Below are positions 12,619-23,947 of a stretch of 64,000 bases of DNA, one piece after another. Each line of letters begins with the position of its first letter. Positions within the stretch are counted from its first letter, which is position 1. A program made the position numbers and the translations under genes. Origin of the DNA: Pseudo-nitzschia pungens (lineage: Eukaryota > Bacillariophyta > Bacillariophyceae > Bacillariales > Bacillariaceae); assembly GCA_037355855.1 (NCBI GenBank), contig CM074766.1, positions 682,001-746,000 on the forward strand, written 5' to 3'. The notes under the pieces were generated by a model, which ran no database searches, was not told the DNA's origin, and saw nothing but the letters and a program-made list of their open reading frames with translations.

Positions 12619-14287
12619 GGTGTGTGAGTGTCTCGGAGGTAGGAAACCCTACTTTGAATTTCGTTTTCTCCTCCAATGATCTCTGTGATGCATGTACGAA
12701 CTCGGGATGTTTTCGTACGATGCCTGTTGTCTCCTTTCACCCTCCTGCCCTACGAGACTTTGGCTGATCGAATTCTGTGTTCGAGGATTGGAAGAACGAT
12801 CGACTATTGCTGCTCCTGCGACAAAGGAGAGATATCCACAGCGTGTTTTCTACGGTAACTTAATTACGTACAACAAGTGAACAAGAATTCAAGACTTTGC
12901 ATTGAATACCGAATCTGGCCCAAAAGCAGCGTTTGTCGCCCTAAGATTAACTTACTTGTACTTGTGCCGCACGATGCGGTGTCAAAATCTCGTTTCACAA
13001 ACGTACCATCAAACTGGTATCATCCACACTCGAATTCTACGAGTACTTGTACGTGCATGTACGACTACGGGCACTCCTACTTGTTCTGCCTACGAGTACA
13101 GTAAGCCTTACCCGTTCGCTTCATCCATCACCATTTTCCAATGCGTGTAACGTGAGACGGCAAGACGAAAAACGTGTTTTCATTTGTTCCCACACGACGT
13201 CATCACATTGCGTCGCAGCTGATAGCAGCGGTGGCGCGAATGCAAACCGACGAAAGCTAGAGGGAGGTGAGTTAACTTACGAGTACGAGTACGTAACCTC
13301 ACTGTAGGAGAGAGGACGTGATGAGAACCCAGAATGAAAAATGCATCATCGATTTTAGTCGTGCACAAGGATACTCGTATTGTGCTGCATGACTGAAGTT
13401 TCGTCCCACACCCTTACGTAACCTTACCTATCGGTGATTGATTAAGGTTACTAGGTACGGGTAACAGTACGCACAGTACGGTACGTCCTCCGTCCTCAGT
13501 AACCGTAAGATTATTGTCAATCAGCATCTTGAGAGACCACCACACGATAAGAAGGTAAGAATTACGCTCCCAACTCGTTAGGGGCACTTTGCATGTCGCC
13601 GAAGTCGTTCGATCAGTTTGAGGGGCTGGTAAATCCAGAAATGCCTTCGTTTTACAGTCTCAGTAGCTTATCTAAAACCCAGTTCAATCGAAGGTGCCCC
13701 ATTTACTAACAACACCATTTTGTAGAGTGATTTTCTTGTGAAAGTGATACGAATAAAAATATCATTCAATTTCGAGAATCTCGCCGGCGCATAGGAATGC
13801 CTCTTTTCTTGCTCTACGAAGAAAATGACTTTCGTGTGACTCAGAAAAATGAGATGCTGATAACAGCGGAAAGTTCCCATGCCCCCTCTCTAATCCGAAA
13901 CTCGAAGGTAAGGTTAACTTACTATCTTCTATATACCAGTACCTGGTAGATACGTACGTAGCATACCGGTACAAATACTGGTACGAATAAAATGTTTTTA
14001 CTGTCAGGGGTAAACCTTAATGGTTACGATTACAGACAGCATCGTCGAACTAAGTTTACCGTTAATCCTCACATTACAAGGAAGTTGAAATTCGAAAAAA
14101 TGAGGATCTTTTCCAAGATTTTTTTTAACCTTGATCAGGATATTGAATATCTAAGGATCCTCCAAAATTACAAAATTTCCACGATTCTTTGACACCAAAA
14201 TTCTGCTCGGCAAACATACCGTATTACAAGTAATCTTATGTAAATGCACCAATTTACGCAATAACAACACGGAGCAACATATCACAG
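12619..14287. other. Intergenic region upstream of ACC
   Basis: No convincing gene. It is rich in short words such as GTAAGGTTAC, its reverse complement, GTACGAGTAC and TACCGGTAC. The part next to 12618 must hold the ACC promoter and 5' UTR, but I see no clear TATA box. The remainder is AT-rich spacer. Confidence 0.5.
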
Positions 14288-14303
14288 GAATGTCGAAAGA
14301 GTT

Positions 14304-15487
14304 GCAAGCAGCAAGCAGCAAGCAGCAAGCAGCAAACAGCAAACAGCAAACAGCAAACAGCAAACAGAAAACAGCAAACAGAAAACAGCAAACAGAAAAC
14401 AGAAAACAGCAGCAACCAGCAACCAGCAACCAGCAACCAGCAACCAGCAACCAGCAACCAGCAACCAGCAACCAGCAACCAGCAACCAGCAACCAGCAAC
14501 CAGCAACCAGCAACCAGCAAACAACAAACAACAAACAACAAACAACAAACAACAAACAACAAACAACAAACAACAAACAACAAACAACAAACAGCAAACA
14601 ACAAACAACAAACACCAAACAACAAACAGCAAACAGCAAACAGCAAACAGCAAACAGCAAACAGCAAACAGCAAACAGCAACCAGCAACCAGCAACCAGC
14701 AACCAGCAACCAGCAACCAGCAACCAGCAACCAGCAACCAGCAACCAGCAACCAGCAAACAACAAACAACAAACAACAAACAACAAACAACAAACAACAA
14801 ACAACAAACAACAAACAGCAAACAGCAAACAGCAAACAGCAAACAGCAAACAACAAACAACAAACACCAAACAACAAACAACAAACAACAAACAACAAAC
14901 AACAAACAACAAACAACAAACACCAAACACCAAACACCAAACACCAAACACCAAACACCAAACACCAAACACCAAACACCAAACAGCAAACAGCAAACAG
15001 CAAACAGCAAACAGCAAACAGCAAACAGCAAACAGCAAACAGCAAACAGCAAACAGCAAACAGCAAACAGCAAACAGCAAACAGCAAACAGCAAACAGCA
15101 AACAGCAAACAGCAAACAGCAAACAGCAAGCAGCAAGCAGCAAGCAGCAAGCAGCAAGCAGCAAGCAGCAAGCAGCAAGCAGCAAGCAGCAAGCAGCAAG
15201 CAGCAAGCAGCAAGCAGCAAGCAGCAAGCAGCAAACAGCAAACAGCAAACAGCAAGCAGCAAACAGCAAGCAGCAAGCAGCAAGCAGCAAGCAGCAAGCA
15301 GCAAGCAGCAAGCAGCAAGCAGCAAGCAGCAACCAGCAACCAGCAACCAGCAAGCAGCAACCAGCAAGCAGCAAGCAGCAAGCAGCAAGCAGCAAGCAGC
15401 AAGCAGCAAGCAGCAAGCAGCAAGCAGCAAGCAGCAAGCAGCAAGCAGCAAGCAGCAAGCAGCAAGCAGCAAGCAGCAAGCAGCAGC
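14304..15487. repeat. Heptanucleotide tandem array with block-wise variants
   Basis: About 1.18 kb of a 7-bp unit of the form CARCAAN. The variants CAGCAAG, CAGCAAA, CAGCAAC, CAACAAA and CACCAAA occur in nearly pure blocks of 5-20 copies. The block series CAGCAAC, CAACAAA, CAGCAAA appears at least twice (from about 14404 and again from about 14690), which points to duplication of larger segments. Long stop-free frames on both strands (400 or more codons) follow from the 7-bp period and lack of stops, and are not taken as genes. Confidence 0.95.
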
Positions 15488-16380
15488 GATGCTAACAGCG
15501 AGTGGTTTCGCTAGGTCTGTCACGTTGTTTTTGTACTGTGAAATCAAACCCTAGCATCACCCCAGATAAACAGGAAGGGGGAGCAGCGAGCAGCGAGCAG
15601 CGAATAACGTACTGGGTTTTGCTAGGTTTAACACGTAGATTACTTACCAGAAAGGGGCACCCCCGAACAGCCAAGATATAGCTACAGAACAGGGGGAAGC
15701 TGCAAGCTGCAAACAGCAAACAGCAGCAAAGCGTCGATATAGGGGAAAGGGTTTCGCTAGGTCAGACGCGTTGTTTTTGTACTGCAAATCGATACCCTAG
15801 CGCAGCCGAGATACGCTTGGGGGGTGGCAGCAAACAGGTAACAGCAGCAGCAGCAGCAGCAGCAAAGCGTCGATATACAGGGGAAAGGGTTTCGCTAGGT
15901 CAGACGCGTTGTTTTTGTACTGCAAATCGATACCCTAGCGCAGCCGAGATACGCTTGGGGGGTGGCAGCAAACAGGTAGCAGCAGCAGCAGCAGCAGCAG
16001 CAGCAAAGCGTCGATATACAGGGGAAAGGGTTTCGCTAGGTCAGACGCGTTGTTTTTTTTTACTGCAAAGCGATACCCTAGCATCGCCCTAGATAAAATG
16101 GATACGCTGGGGGGCGATAACAAGCAGCAGCGAAGCGTCGATATACAGGGGACAGCAAGCAGCAGCGAGCAGCAAATAAGGTATAGGGGTTTCGCTAGGT
16201 CCGACGCGTGTTTTTTGTACTGTAAAGAGATAACCTTACCCTAGCATCGCCCTGGATAAACAGTACAGAGGGGGAGCAGCGAGCAGCGAGCAGCAAATAA
16301 GGTACAGGGGTTTCACTAGGTCCGACGCGTGTTATTGTACTATAAATAGATACCCTGGCATCCACCTGGATAAACACAGC
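15488..16380. repeat. Six-copy complex repeat module with internal inverted repeat
   Basis: A module containing TTCGCTAGGTC, then CGCGTTGTTTTTGTACTG and ending in GATACCCTAGC recurs near 15508, 15750, 15887, 16030, 16192 and 16310. The middle copies are about 136-141 bp apart. CGCTAGGT at the front and ACCCTAGCG at the back are inverted repeats, so each copy can fold. Copies are separated by CAG runs and by AGCAGCGAGCAG tracts. Confidence 0.85.
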
Positions 16381-16424
16381 GTGGGAGCAGCAAGCAACAA
16401 CAAACCGTCGGTATACAGCAAACA

Positions 16425-16660
16425 GCAAGCAGCAACGCGTCGATATACAGCAAACAGCAAGAGCGATTTTACAGGGGAAAATAGCAAAGCGTCGATATAT
16501 AGCGAACAGCAACAACGCGTCGATATACAGAGGACAGCAAGCAGCAGCAACGCGTCGATATACAAGGGACAGCAAGCAGCAACGCGTCGATATACAGGGG
16601 ACAGCAACAGCGATTTTTCTGGGAACAACAGCAAAGCGTCGATATACAGCGAACAGCAGG
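16425..16660. repeat. Short interspersed tandem motif GCGTCGATATACAG
   Basis: GCGTCGATATACAG and near copies recur at 30-60 bp spacing among CAGCAAGCAGC and GGGGACAGC tracts. The same word also joins the preceding module copies (15866, 16007, 16135), so the two repeat families are nested. No coding content. Confidence 0.8.
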
Positions 16661-16674
16661 CGATACTCCAATAA

Positions 16675-16935
16675 AAACAGATCGATCCATACTCAGGGGA
16701 CGCGAGGCGATAAACAACAACAGACCGATCCATGCTCACCAGGGGACGCGAGGTGATACATCGATACTGCGAAGGAAGGAATCAATAGATGGGGGGGGGG
16801 GGCGCAAACAGGTCGATCCATACTCAGGGGACGCAAGGCGATATAGAGAAATAGATCGATCTATACCCAGGGGACGCTAGGAAACAGATCGATCCATATT
16901 CAGGGGACGCGAGGCAATATACAGAGAGATAATCG
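16675..16935. repeat. Degenerate repeat GATCGATCCATACTCAGG-GGACGC
   Basis: The string GATCGATCCATACTCAGG followed by GGACGCGAGGCGATA recurs about five times with substitutions (near 16680, 16726, 16812, 16855 and 16890). A run of G occurs at 16791-16802. This forms the distal edge of the repeat block. Confidence 0.75.
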
Positions 16936-16990
16936 ATCAAAAGAGGTAGAGAGTATGTAGGTAAGCGACACTAGTACTTTACGATTCATG

Positions 16991-17236
16991 CTACATGTCA
17001 TCTAACAAATGTTCATCCTCCTCCTCCTCTTCTTGTGGATTAATAAACTGTTCCAGCCGGGGATCTTTCATCATCTGGAAGGCATTAACTTCTACAAAAG
17101 CACTGTCGATATTATCTAAGAGCTTTGTCTCCATGAGCTCTGGGATGGGAACAATCTCTGTTGCTTCATCCTCTGCCTCCTCTTCTCCAACTGCATTGGA
17201 AACTACCTCGTGCTCCTGCTCCTGTGTTAAAAAATC
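16991..17236 (-). pseudogene. Possible 3'-terminal coding exon or gene fragment, acidic C terminus
   Basis: On the minus strand, a CTTGTAG acceptor-like site at 17237 is followed by 81 sense codons and a TAG stop at 16991. The peptide reads as protein-like, starting DFLTQEQEHEVVSNAVG, with IPELMETKLLDNIDSAFVEV in the middle and ending in QEEEEEDEHLLDDM. No start codon or upstream exon could be joined. The next gene's stop lies only 240 bp upstream, so this is probably a fragment, possibly of a mobile element. The opposite strand gives a Ser-rich open frame that I take to be its shadow. Confidence 0.35.
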
Positions 17237-17476
17237 CTACAAGAGTACTGGTGTAGCTGCCTCTTGTACTAAATGCTTTTTTAAAAAAGAAAAACGAGAT
17301 ACGACTTGTTGTCTTGAGGTTATTGCTTCTGATATGAAGAATACTACAAGTGTTATTAAAGTGAAGAAACAAAATTTACTGCCATCTAATTTCTTTGAAC
17401 GTGTTTTATTCACGTTCTACAACATGGTGATGGCACTGCTGTGTAGATCAGCTCTCTTGTTCCTGCGTTCTTCCTA

Positions 17477-20400
17477 TTATCCTTTCAGAGTGTTTCCAGC
17501 ACTTTCCATGGCACCATTGAGCATCAAATTGCTAATTAATGCCCATGAGCGGGGATAATACGAGTCTGGCAATGCGTTGCCGAGAATGGTACCCGCAGCA
17601 TCAATCATAGCATCAGCGTTGCCAAAACCGGAAGATGCAATCAATGCCGAATACGTCGGACCATAGATGAACGCATTGTTCTTCCAATCACTAAACATGT
17701 ACGTGTTTGTGTTAACGTTTGGAGCTCGGCAATCGGGAAAGGTATTAGATGAGAAGGATCCATTTTGGAATTTTTCATCCATTCTGTAGTTAAATTCATA
17801 GAGAAAGGGGGACCATGCGCTTGCTTTTTCGGGATAGAATGCGGCATCCAATGCGACGCGAAAGGTGGTACGGGCAGCCTCGGATCCATATTCGTACTGT
17901 GGGGTACCACTTCCGCTAAAGCTTTGACCCATGTTGACGATGGCACCATTCTGCACACCAACCGTTGCCCAGTTGGGGACTAGAGCTCCATCATTTCCAC
18001 ATTGGACTTCACTCAAGACTTCGTATGAAGTGTCGATCAATTTTGACCATTCACTTTGTGAAATGGCGCTATATCCGACACGATCACTGTCCGGGAACGA
18101 GTTTTGGTAGTCTTTCATGACACGGTACGAGCCAGGGCTGTGATAACTAGGGTTGTTGCCATTCTGTTCCCATCCGCCCCAGCAGGAACCAAGTTTCACC
18201 AAACGATAATCATCTTTTGAGTTGTCGACATTAAACTTAAAGAATGCGGTAGCTGATGCGTCGGCCCACTTTCTGGCTTCGTCGTACCACGAAGGTCTAT
18301 TGGTATCATTCTCTACAGCCTTGACTGCCAACATGATTCCCACGATAGCGTCTTCATCCGCGTCAGGAGCTGCACCAGTGCTTAAAATACCTCCAGTCTT
18401 CAAGTGCTTCCAATGCGGAAGACAATTATGGGATCCAGATGAGGATTGACAGTAAGCTCCGTTCGATTGACAGGATGCATTATCGTTTGAGTTCTGGCAC
18501 ATGTCCTTCCAAAAGTTGTAATACCCTTCAAAATAATCTAGGACTTTGGAGCGATCGGAACCGGTGATTGTTCCGGCATGTGTATCCCAACTTGCGAGTA
18601 TAGCACCGGTAATGAGAAGACCATACGCTTGGCCTTCACTGACTACGTCCCCATCACCAGCGACTCCCCCACTGCGAAAAGGATGGTTTCAGAAATGAAA
18701 GAAAATTGCTTGTGAGATCCAATAACACACCTGAAGCGACTTACTACATGTCCTGTGACATGACGACTTCGATCTACTTACGATGAGACATATGCATAGT
18801 TGGGAGGGTCCACGGAGTTCTTGTATGTAAGAGAATCAACCCCTGCAAATACTTCCCATGCATTCATTCCCGTATCAGTGGTGAGCAATTCATTACTAAA
18901 AGGTGGCGTTGGTTGAGGAGGGTTCACCGGCGCAGTGGTAGGGTCTGGACCGTTGGTGGGGGATGGTGTGGGTTGAGACACTGGAGGTGTAGGAGAGGGG
19001 TCGTCTCCATCTATAGGACCATAGTTTGTCCCGAAGTCGAATTCCAACCCACCACCCAGATCGGTGATCACGTTGTTACGTTCCAATGTGCGTCCTGCAC
19101 TATCTGTAAGGTGAACATCCAACGGGGCAAATATTTCACGACCATTGGGTCGGATGCAATACCAAAATGATGCTCCCTGCGACTTATCACAGACAATGTC
19201 AAAACTCTCCTCGCCGTTTTCCCGGCGTCCTGCCTCTCTTAGCTTGATACTATAGATGGCGCCATACCCGGCTACGTCATCAATGTGCAAACCGTACCAC
19301 CACCCACTTGTTCCACTCTTGGAACGAATTTTGATGTTGTTTGTGAAATCACAGCTTATACGACGAAATGTGGTTTCGACAACCCCACAAGTGCCGGCCA
19401 TTGAACTAGATTGGTCTTTGACAAAGGAGGTAAACGCTTCAGTATTCAAATCAAAATGAGTCGAGTCGCATTCCGGGCACTGGTCAGTGGCTTGTACAAT
19501 AACGGTATTCTGGCCGGCATCCCCACAAGAACAATCTGGATTATTTCCAGATGGGCCAACACAGGTAATTTCATAGCAAGCACCACACCCGTATCCGTCG
19601 TCAAATTCATCACCACCAATGGCAGCGGAAAATCCAAACGGGAAAGTGACCTTAGGAAGATCATTGTATCCACAAGCGCCACCTGCTTCGTTTCCTCCGT
19701 AAAAAGTTGCCTTTCCAATCGTGAGATCGCCATCGTCAGACGGTGCAGAAACAGGTGCAATGGTAGGATTGACGGGTGCAGCGGTAGGCACTACCGGAGC
19801 AATGGTAGGGTTTGCTACGGGAGTGGGTTCGGGTTCAGAAACGGGCTCATCCGTAGGAGAAGACGCAGGTGGTGATGTTGGATTGCTGTTATCATCACCT
19901 GGCGTACAACTTGTCCAACCATTTTCCTCTTGACATGTCAAACCAGGGCAGCAACCACTGTGCCCTGAGGTGAAGTCTCCACAACCTTGCCACCGTTCAC
20001 CGCACGTTTGATCTGTTGGGGCACCATCAGGAAGCCAACCAACCTCCGAATTGGAGCAGTTTGTGCACTCATCTTCTGTTGTACCACACCAGTCAATGCA
20101 CTCTTTATAATTCAATGAACAGCAACCACTGCCACTGCTGATTGGAGCAGTGGTAGGATTGACAGGTGCCGCGGTAGGCACTACCGGAGCAATGGTAGGG
20201 TTTGCTACGGGAGTGGGTTCGGGTTCAGAAACGGGCTCATCCGTAGGAGAAGACGCAGGTGGTGATGTTGGATTGCTGTTATCATCACCTGGCGTACAAC
20301 TTGTCCAACCATTTTCCTCTTGACATGTCAAACCAGGGCAGCAACCACTGTGCCCTGAGGTGAAGTCTCCACAACCTTGCCACCGTTCACCGCACGTTTG

Positions 20401-20857
20401 ATCTGTTGGGGCACCATCAGAAAGCCAACCAACCTCCGAATTGGAGCAGTTTGTGCACTCATCTTCTGTTGTACCACACCAGTCAATGCACTCTTTATAG
20501 TTCAATGAACAGCAACCACTGCCACTGCTGATTGGAGCAGTGGTAGGATTGACAGGTGCAGCGGTAGGCACTACCGGAGCAATAGTAGGGTTTGCTACGG
20601 GAGTAGGCTCCACTTCGGGACAGGTTTTTGCAAGCAGCGGGACAAAGAACCTTCACCTTTGTGCCGTCGTTTGATTTCTTCCTGCATCTTTTTTTATGCT
20701 TCTTGCTTGCCCATTTACAACTTCGTTTCTTTTTCTTGATTTTGAATCTTAGTTTCTTATCGTCCGTACATGTTGATGATCGTTCGATCGGTGTCGCCAA
20801 TGCGATTCCAAGCAAGCTGACGATGGCAATGGCAAAAATGCAATACGAAATTCTCAT
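17477..20857 (-). CDS. Secreted Cys-module/expansin/GH8 glycosidase fusion protein (one frame break)
   Basis: The N terminus has a signal peptide (hydrophobic core within the first 22 residues, likely cut near GIALA) and a Lys-rich Cys domain with CKW, RC and CPAAC steps, a type common in diatom secreted proteins. Next come Pro/Thr linkers and two nearly identical 130-residue Cys-rich units (CGERWQGCGDF, SGCCPGLTC). An expansin-like region follows: GKATFYGGNEAGGACGY, GYGCGACYEITC, HFDLN and RRISC. After a second Pro linker comes a glycoside hydrolase family 8 domain: VSEGQAYGLL with the expected acid Glu, GAAPDADEDAI and YGSEAARTTFRVALDAAFY. GH8 enzymes cut beta-1,4-glucan, chitosan or mixed-linkage glucan; expansins loosen wall polymers. 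One intron at 18672-18781 (110 bp, GT-AG) joins YVSS-GGVAGDGD. A T5 run at 20625-20629 (A5 in sense) breaks the frame; with A4 the Cys domain would run into its linker. About 1,090 residues in all. Confidence 0.85.
19751..20530 (-). repeat. Recent in-frame tandem duplication, two 390-bp units
   Basis: Units 19751-20140 and 20141-20530 are almost identical over most of their length, with only a few substitutions noticed by eye (for example GCAGCGG versus GCCGCGG, and ATCAGGAAGCC versus ATCAGAAAGCC). Each is 130 codons, so the duplication adds one Cys-rich module plus one Pro/Thr linker to the expansin-GH8 protein and keeps the frame. Confidence 0.9.
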
Positions 20858-22593
20858 GTTTCGAGTTCTATTTCTGCTCTTTCTGTGCGTTTGTGCGCTT
20901 CGTACAGGTACCTTTTCTTTCTTTTTCGGTCGCAGAAATGGTAGAGGCGATTCGAATTGGGATGAGTGTCAGGATACGTTTTAGATGTATTTCCTTAATG
21001 ATACTAGTCTCGTTGGATTCTGTTTTTGTGAGAGTGTCACCTAGATGTTTTGAGAATTGACCGGAATGCACTGTCTAACACTTGTTATCATGCGTTTGTA
21101 AACTTACACAATACAACAGTGTCTACCGGTGGAAGGAAGTAGTCTTGGCTTGCAGTGTTGGTCACATGCACTACAACTGGTACATTCCTTAATTTTTCAT
21201 TTTGATCCGTCTCGGTTATTTTTTGCGAAGGTTTTCGGAAGGAACGAGCGAGATCTTCCATTGTAAAATTGTTCTCCAACTCGTAAGGTTACCGTACGAC
21301 TAAACTAAATCGAATTAAATTCAATCCCAAAAAAGAAAAAGTCCTCTTCGACTGGCATATTCCTTTTAACCTACATCGGTAGCTTGATCTTGGCAATTGC
21401 ACTTAAGAATTTCTAAGGTGTTCTTGACCTTACTTTCCATCCGTTCAAGTGGTCATTTTTAAAAAAATGTGATCGTGAACAAGATGTTCTTGTACGAATA
21501 ATAATCCTTCGTATTCGTGAGTGCAACATCTCAAGTGTTCACAAGTGTTCATCAGTGTTCTGATTCTTTTCATTACGTTCTGATTCTATTCGTTTATTTT
21601 GATTGATTTATTGATTACGAAGTACGTAGTATTTATCAATTATCATTATTATTTGTTGCGATCGTAGTGTCGGGTCTGGGAACAAAACATCAAATCTGCG
21701 AACACTTACATATTATTACAAGGGTATGTGAAAAACAGGACCAATAAAAAATCAGAATGTCATTCATTCATAGACGAATGAATCATGGAGATGATTTTTT
21801 TTTAAAAAATATTTTGACAAGAAGTGCATAAGTAAGGTTATCGGTGGTAGATAAGCTTGCAATTGAACTATCTCAAAATGATGGGGAGAAAGAGCTATGC
21901 CATAAGTTACCAGCTCCACAGCCGTCAACTTCAATCAAAAGTAATCTTGCGACGAGTGGCGCTTGCGTGACCTTTGTGGCTCGTGTAGCATATTGTTTCA
22001 TTGCTGTTCGGTGATAAAAAAAGGAAGTTTCGAAATTGGAATTCGAGAAGGTTCCAAGAAGGTGGTCATCTTATTGTAGTGATTAGACATGCCGTACGGT
22101 ACCGGTAGGCTTCCAGGGCGTACGTTTATCGTACCCTGGTAATCCGAAGTTTTCTCGGATGAGCACGTGCACTCGCGCCTAAGTAATAATTTGAATAAGG
22201 GCGCACAACGGAAAAAATGAGTGTCATTTCTTTAGTAATGGAGTTATTTCTTTGGTAATGAAATCCCATTTCTTTGGCAATGAATCGCATTACTTCGGAA
22301 TTGCTTCGAATTGATCCTCCCAGAACGCACAAAGGCACTCACCGGAAAGGGACAAAGCACATGCCAAAATAAAGCTGAGGATGGTCAAATGGACCCATTT
22401 CTTGCCAGAGAGCACACCATGGTGAATATCGAGGCTGTAGATGCCAAAATCCATGCAAGATGAAGGTGACTTGAAGAACAGAAAACAGAGCTTGTAGAGC
22501 AGGCAGAGTTGGGCTCGTAGAGGACCCGAAGAAATGGACATGTAGAGCAAGTAGAAACGCGCTTGTAGAGAGCCTTGTAGAAAGTGCAACCTC
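20858..22593. other. Intergenic region upstream of the expansin-GH8 gene
   Basis: No gene recognised. The part next to 20857 should contain the promoter. GTAAGGTTAC-type words occur at about 21283 and 21832. A short series of TTTCTTTGGTAATGA-like repeats lies at 22228-22290. Overlapping minus-strand open frames beginning further along are repeat artefacts. Confidence 0.45.
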
Positions 22594-22648
22594 GTGCTGG
22601 GCTGCTGTTTGTACGAGGCGAAGCCGAGGACAAACAGCAGCCCAGCAC
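22594..22648. repeat. Perfect 19-bp inverted repeat with 17-nt loop
   Basis: Arms 22594-22612 (GTGCTGGGCTGCTGTTTGT) and 22630-22648 are exact reverse complements, so the stretch can form a stable hairpin. Confidence 0.9.
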
Positions 22649-22990
22649 TCGGTTGTCGTAGAACAGAACCATGACGCGAAGCAAGAACATGACGCAAAGC
22701 AAGATGACACAAAGCTGATGCTGAGCAGCGCCGCCGCTTGCAATTCGTTGCAGCGCTCGAAACGCTCGTAGTTCGGACGGAGGCTTCGTTGCAGCGCTCG
22801 AGCAGCAATTGCAAAAGACGCAACACGCAACAGCAGCCGCAGCAGACGCCGCAGCGCAGCAGAAGCAACAGCGAACGTGCCTCTTTGTCCGCGGCACAGT
22901 CGACTGAACTGCTCCCACGTACCAGTAGAACTCTTCCCCATGGTCGAAAGCAAAAGAAGCAGCGTGTGAGTAAATAGGAAACAACATGAA

Positions 22991-23129
22991 CAGCAGACGC
23001 AAACAGCAGACGCAAACAGCAGACGCAAACAGCAGACGCAAACAGCAGACGCAAACAGCAGACGCAAACAGCAGACGCAAACAGCAGACGCAAACAGCAG
23101 ACGCAAACAGCAGACGCAAACAGCAGACG
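22991..23129. repeat. 13-bp tandem repeat, about 10 copies
   Basis: CAGCAGACGCAAA is repeated head to tail with almost no variation; two further copies occur near 23156-23180. Because 13 is not a multiple of 3, three reading frames stay open together, producing long artefactual open frames on both strands. The unit resembles the CAG/CAA-rich heptamers at 14.3-15.5 kb. Confidence 0.92.
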
Positions 23130-23821
23130 CCGCAGAAGCAGCAACAACAACAAACAGCAGACGCAAACAGCAGACGCAACAGAAGCAACAGACGCCGCAG
23201 AAGCAGCAACAACAACATCAACAACAACGCCTTGCAGGACCTACAGGAGCAGAGGAACTGGGCTTTCACCATGGTTGACAGCAAATTTGCTTTTGAATTT
23301 GATCAGTTCTGAAATTATGAACAAATCGTGGGATCCCAAAAAAAAGAAGCAACATGATAACACCGTGTAAAGATGTAGAACTCAGTACTAATTCTACTGA
23401 GATCTTCAGTCCCACCTACAAAATGCACACGCCGATTAGTCCCATCTGTTGGATCTCTCTTAAAATGCGCGCAGGGGTGTGCGCACGACTCGTTTGCTCA
23501 AAGCACGGAGTTGTGTGTAAAAATCCCCCCCTCATTTCTCTGATATTCAACTCTGTGTACTGCTCAGCCACAGAGTCCCACGACAAAAAACAAAATTATT
23601 ACTTCAGCAACATGATACAGTTTTCGTGTACCAGTCCCTAAAAGTGCAGTACAAGTTTTGGTGTACCGGGATCCAAGTTTTTGTGTACCGGTATCGAAAA
23701 CACCCTGCAGCAGCAACAAGCAGCAAGCAACGCTTGCTGGCAACAGTCCCCTCCATTGTGCTCACCTCGAAACTTCGGATTACGCAATTAATATACCTAA
23801 CCTCCTTAACCTCCTCCTCGT

Positions 23822-23930
23822 GGTCACCAGAAGAAACAGCAGCAGCTGCAACATCCCTGCTCTTTTCCCTCGGCTAGCGCCTCGAAAAAGAGCTGGGATG
23901 TTGCAGCTGCTGCTGTTTCTTCTGGTGACC
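23822..23930. repeat. Long near-perfect inverted repeat (45-bp arms)
   Basis: Arms 23822-23866 and 23886-23930 are reverse complements with one mismatched dinucleotide region (CCCTGCTC against CCCAGCTC), separated by a 19-nt loop. The dimensions fit a small-RNA precursor hairpin or a fold-back element. No flanking target duplication was recognised. Confidence 0.9.
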
Positions 23931-23947
23931 ACTCGGAGTCGGATTGT

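Noticed and set aside
14151..15547. Several 400-codon open frames on both strands over the heptamer array
   Set aside because: They arise because no stop is contained in the 7-bp unit in these frames; the translations are pure repeats such as LLAACC or KQQTANS.
16995..17558. 187-codon Ser-rich plus-strand frame
   Set aside because: It is antisense to the acidic exon fragment and runs into the end of the expansin-GH8 gene; the minus reading is more protein-like.
22290..23312. Three overlapping minus-strand frames of about 275-299 codons and a plus-strand frame
   Set aside because: All are generated by the 13-bp repeat being open in three frames; their non-repeat parts lack protein character.
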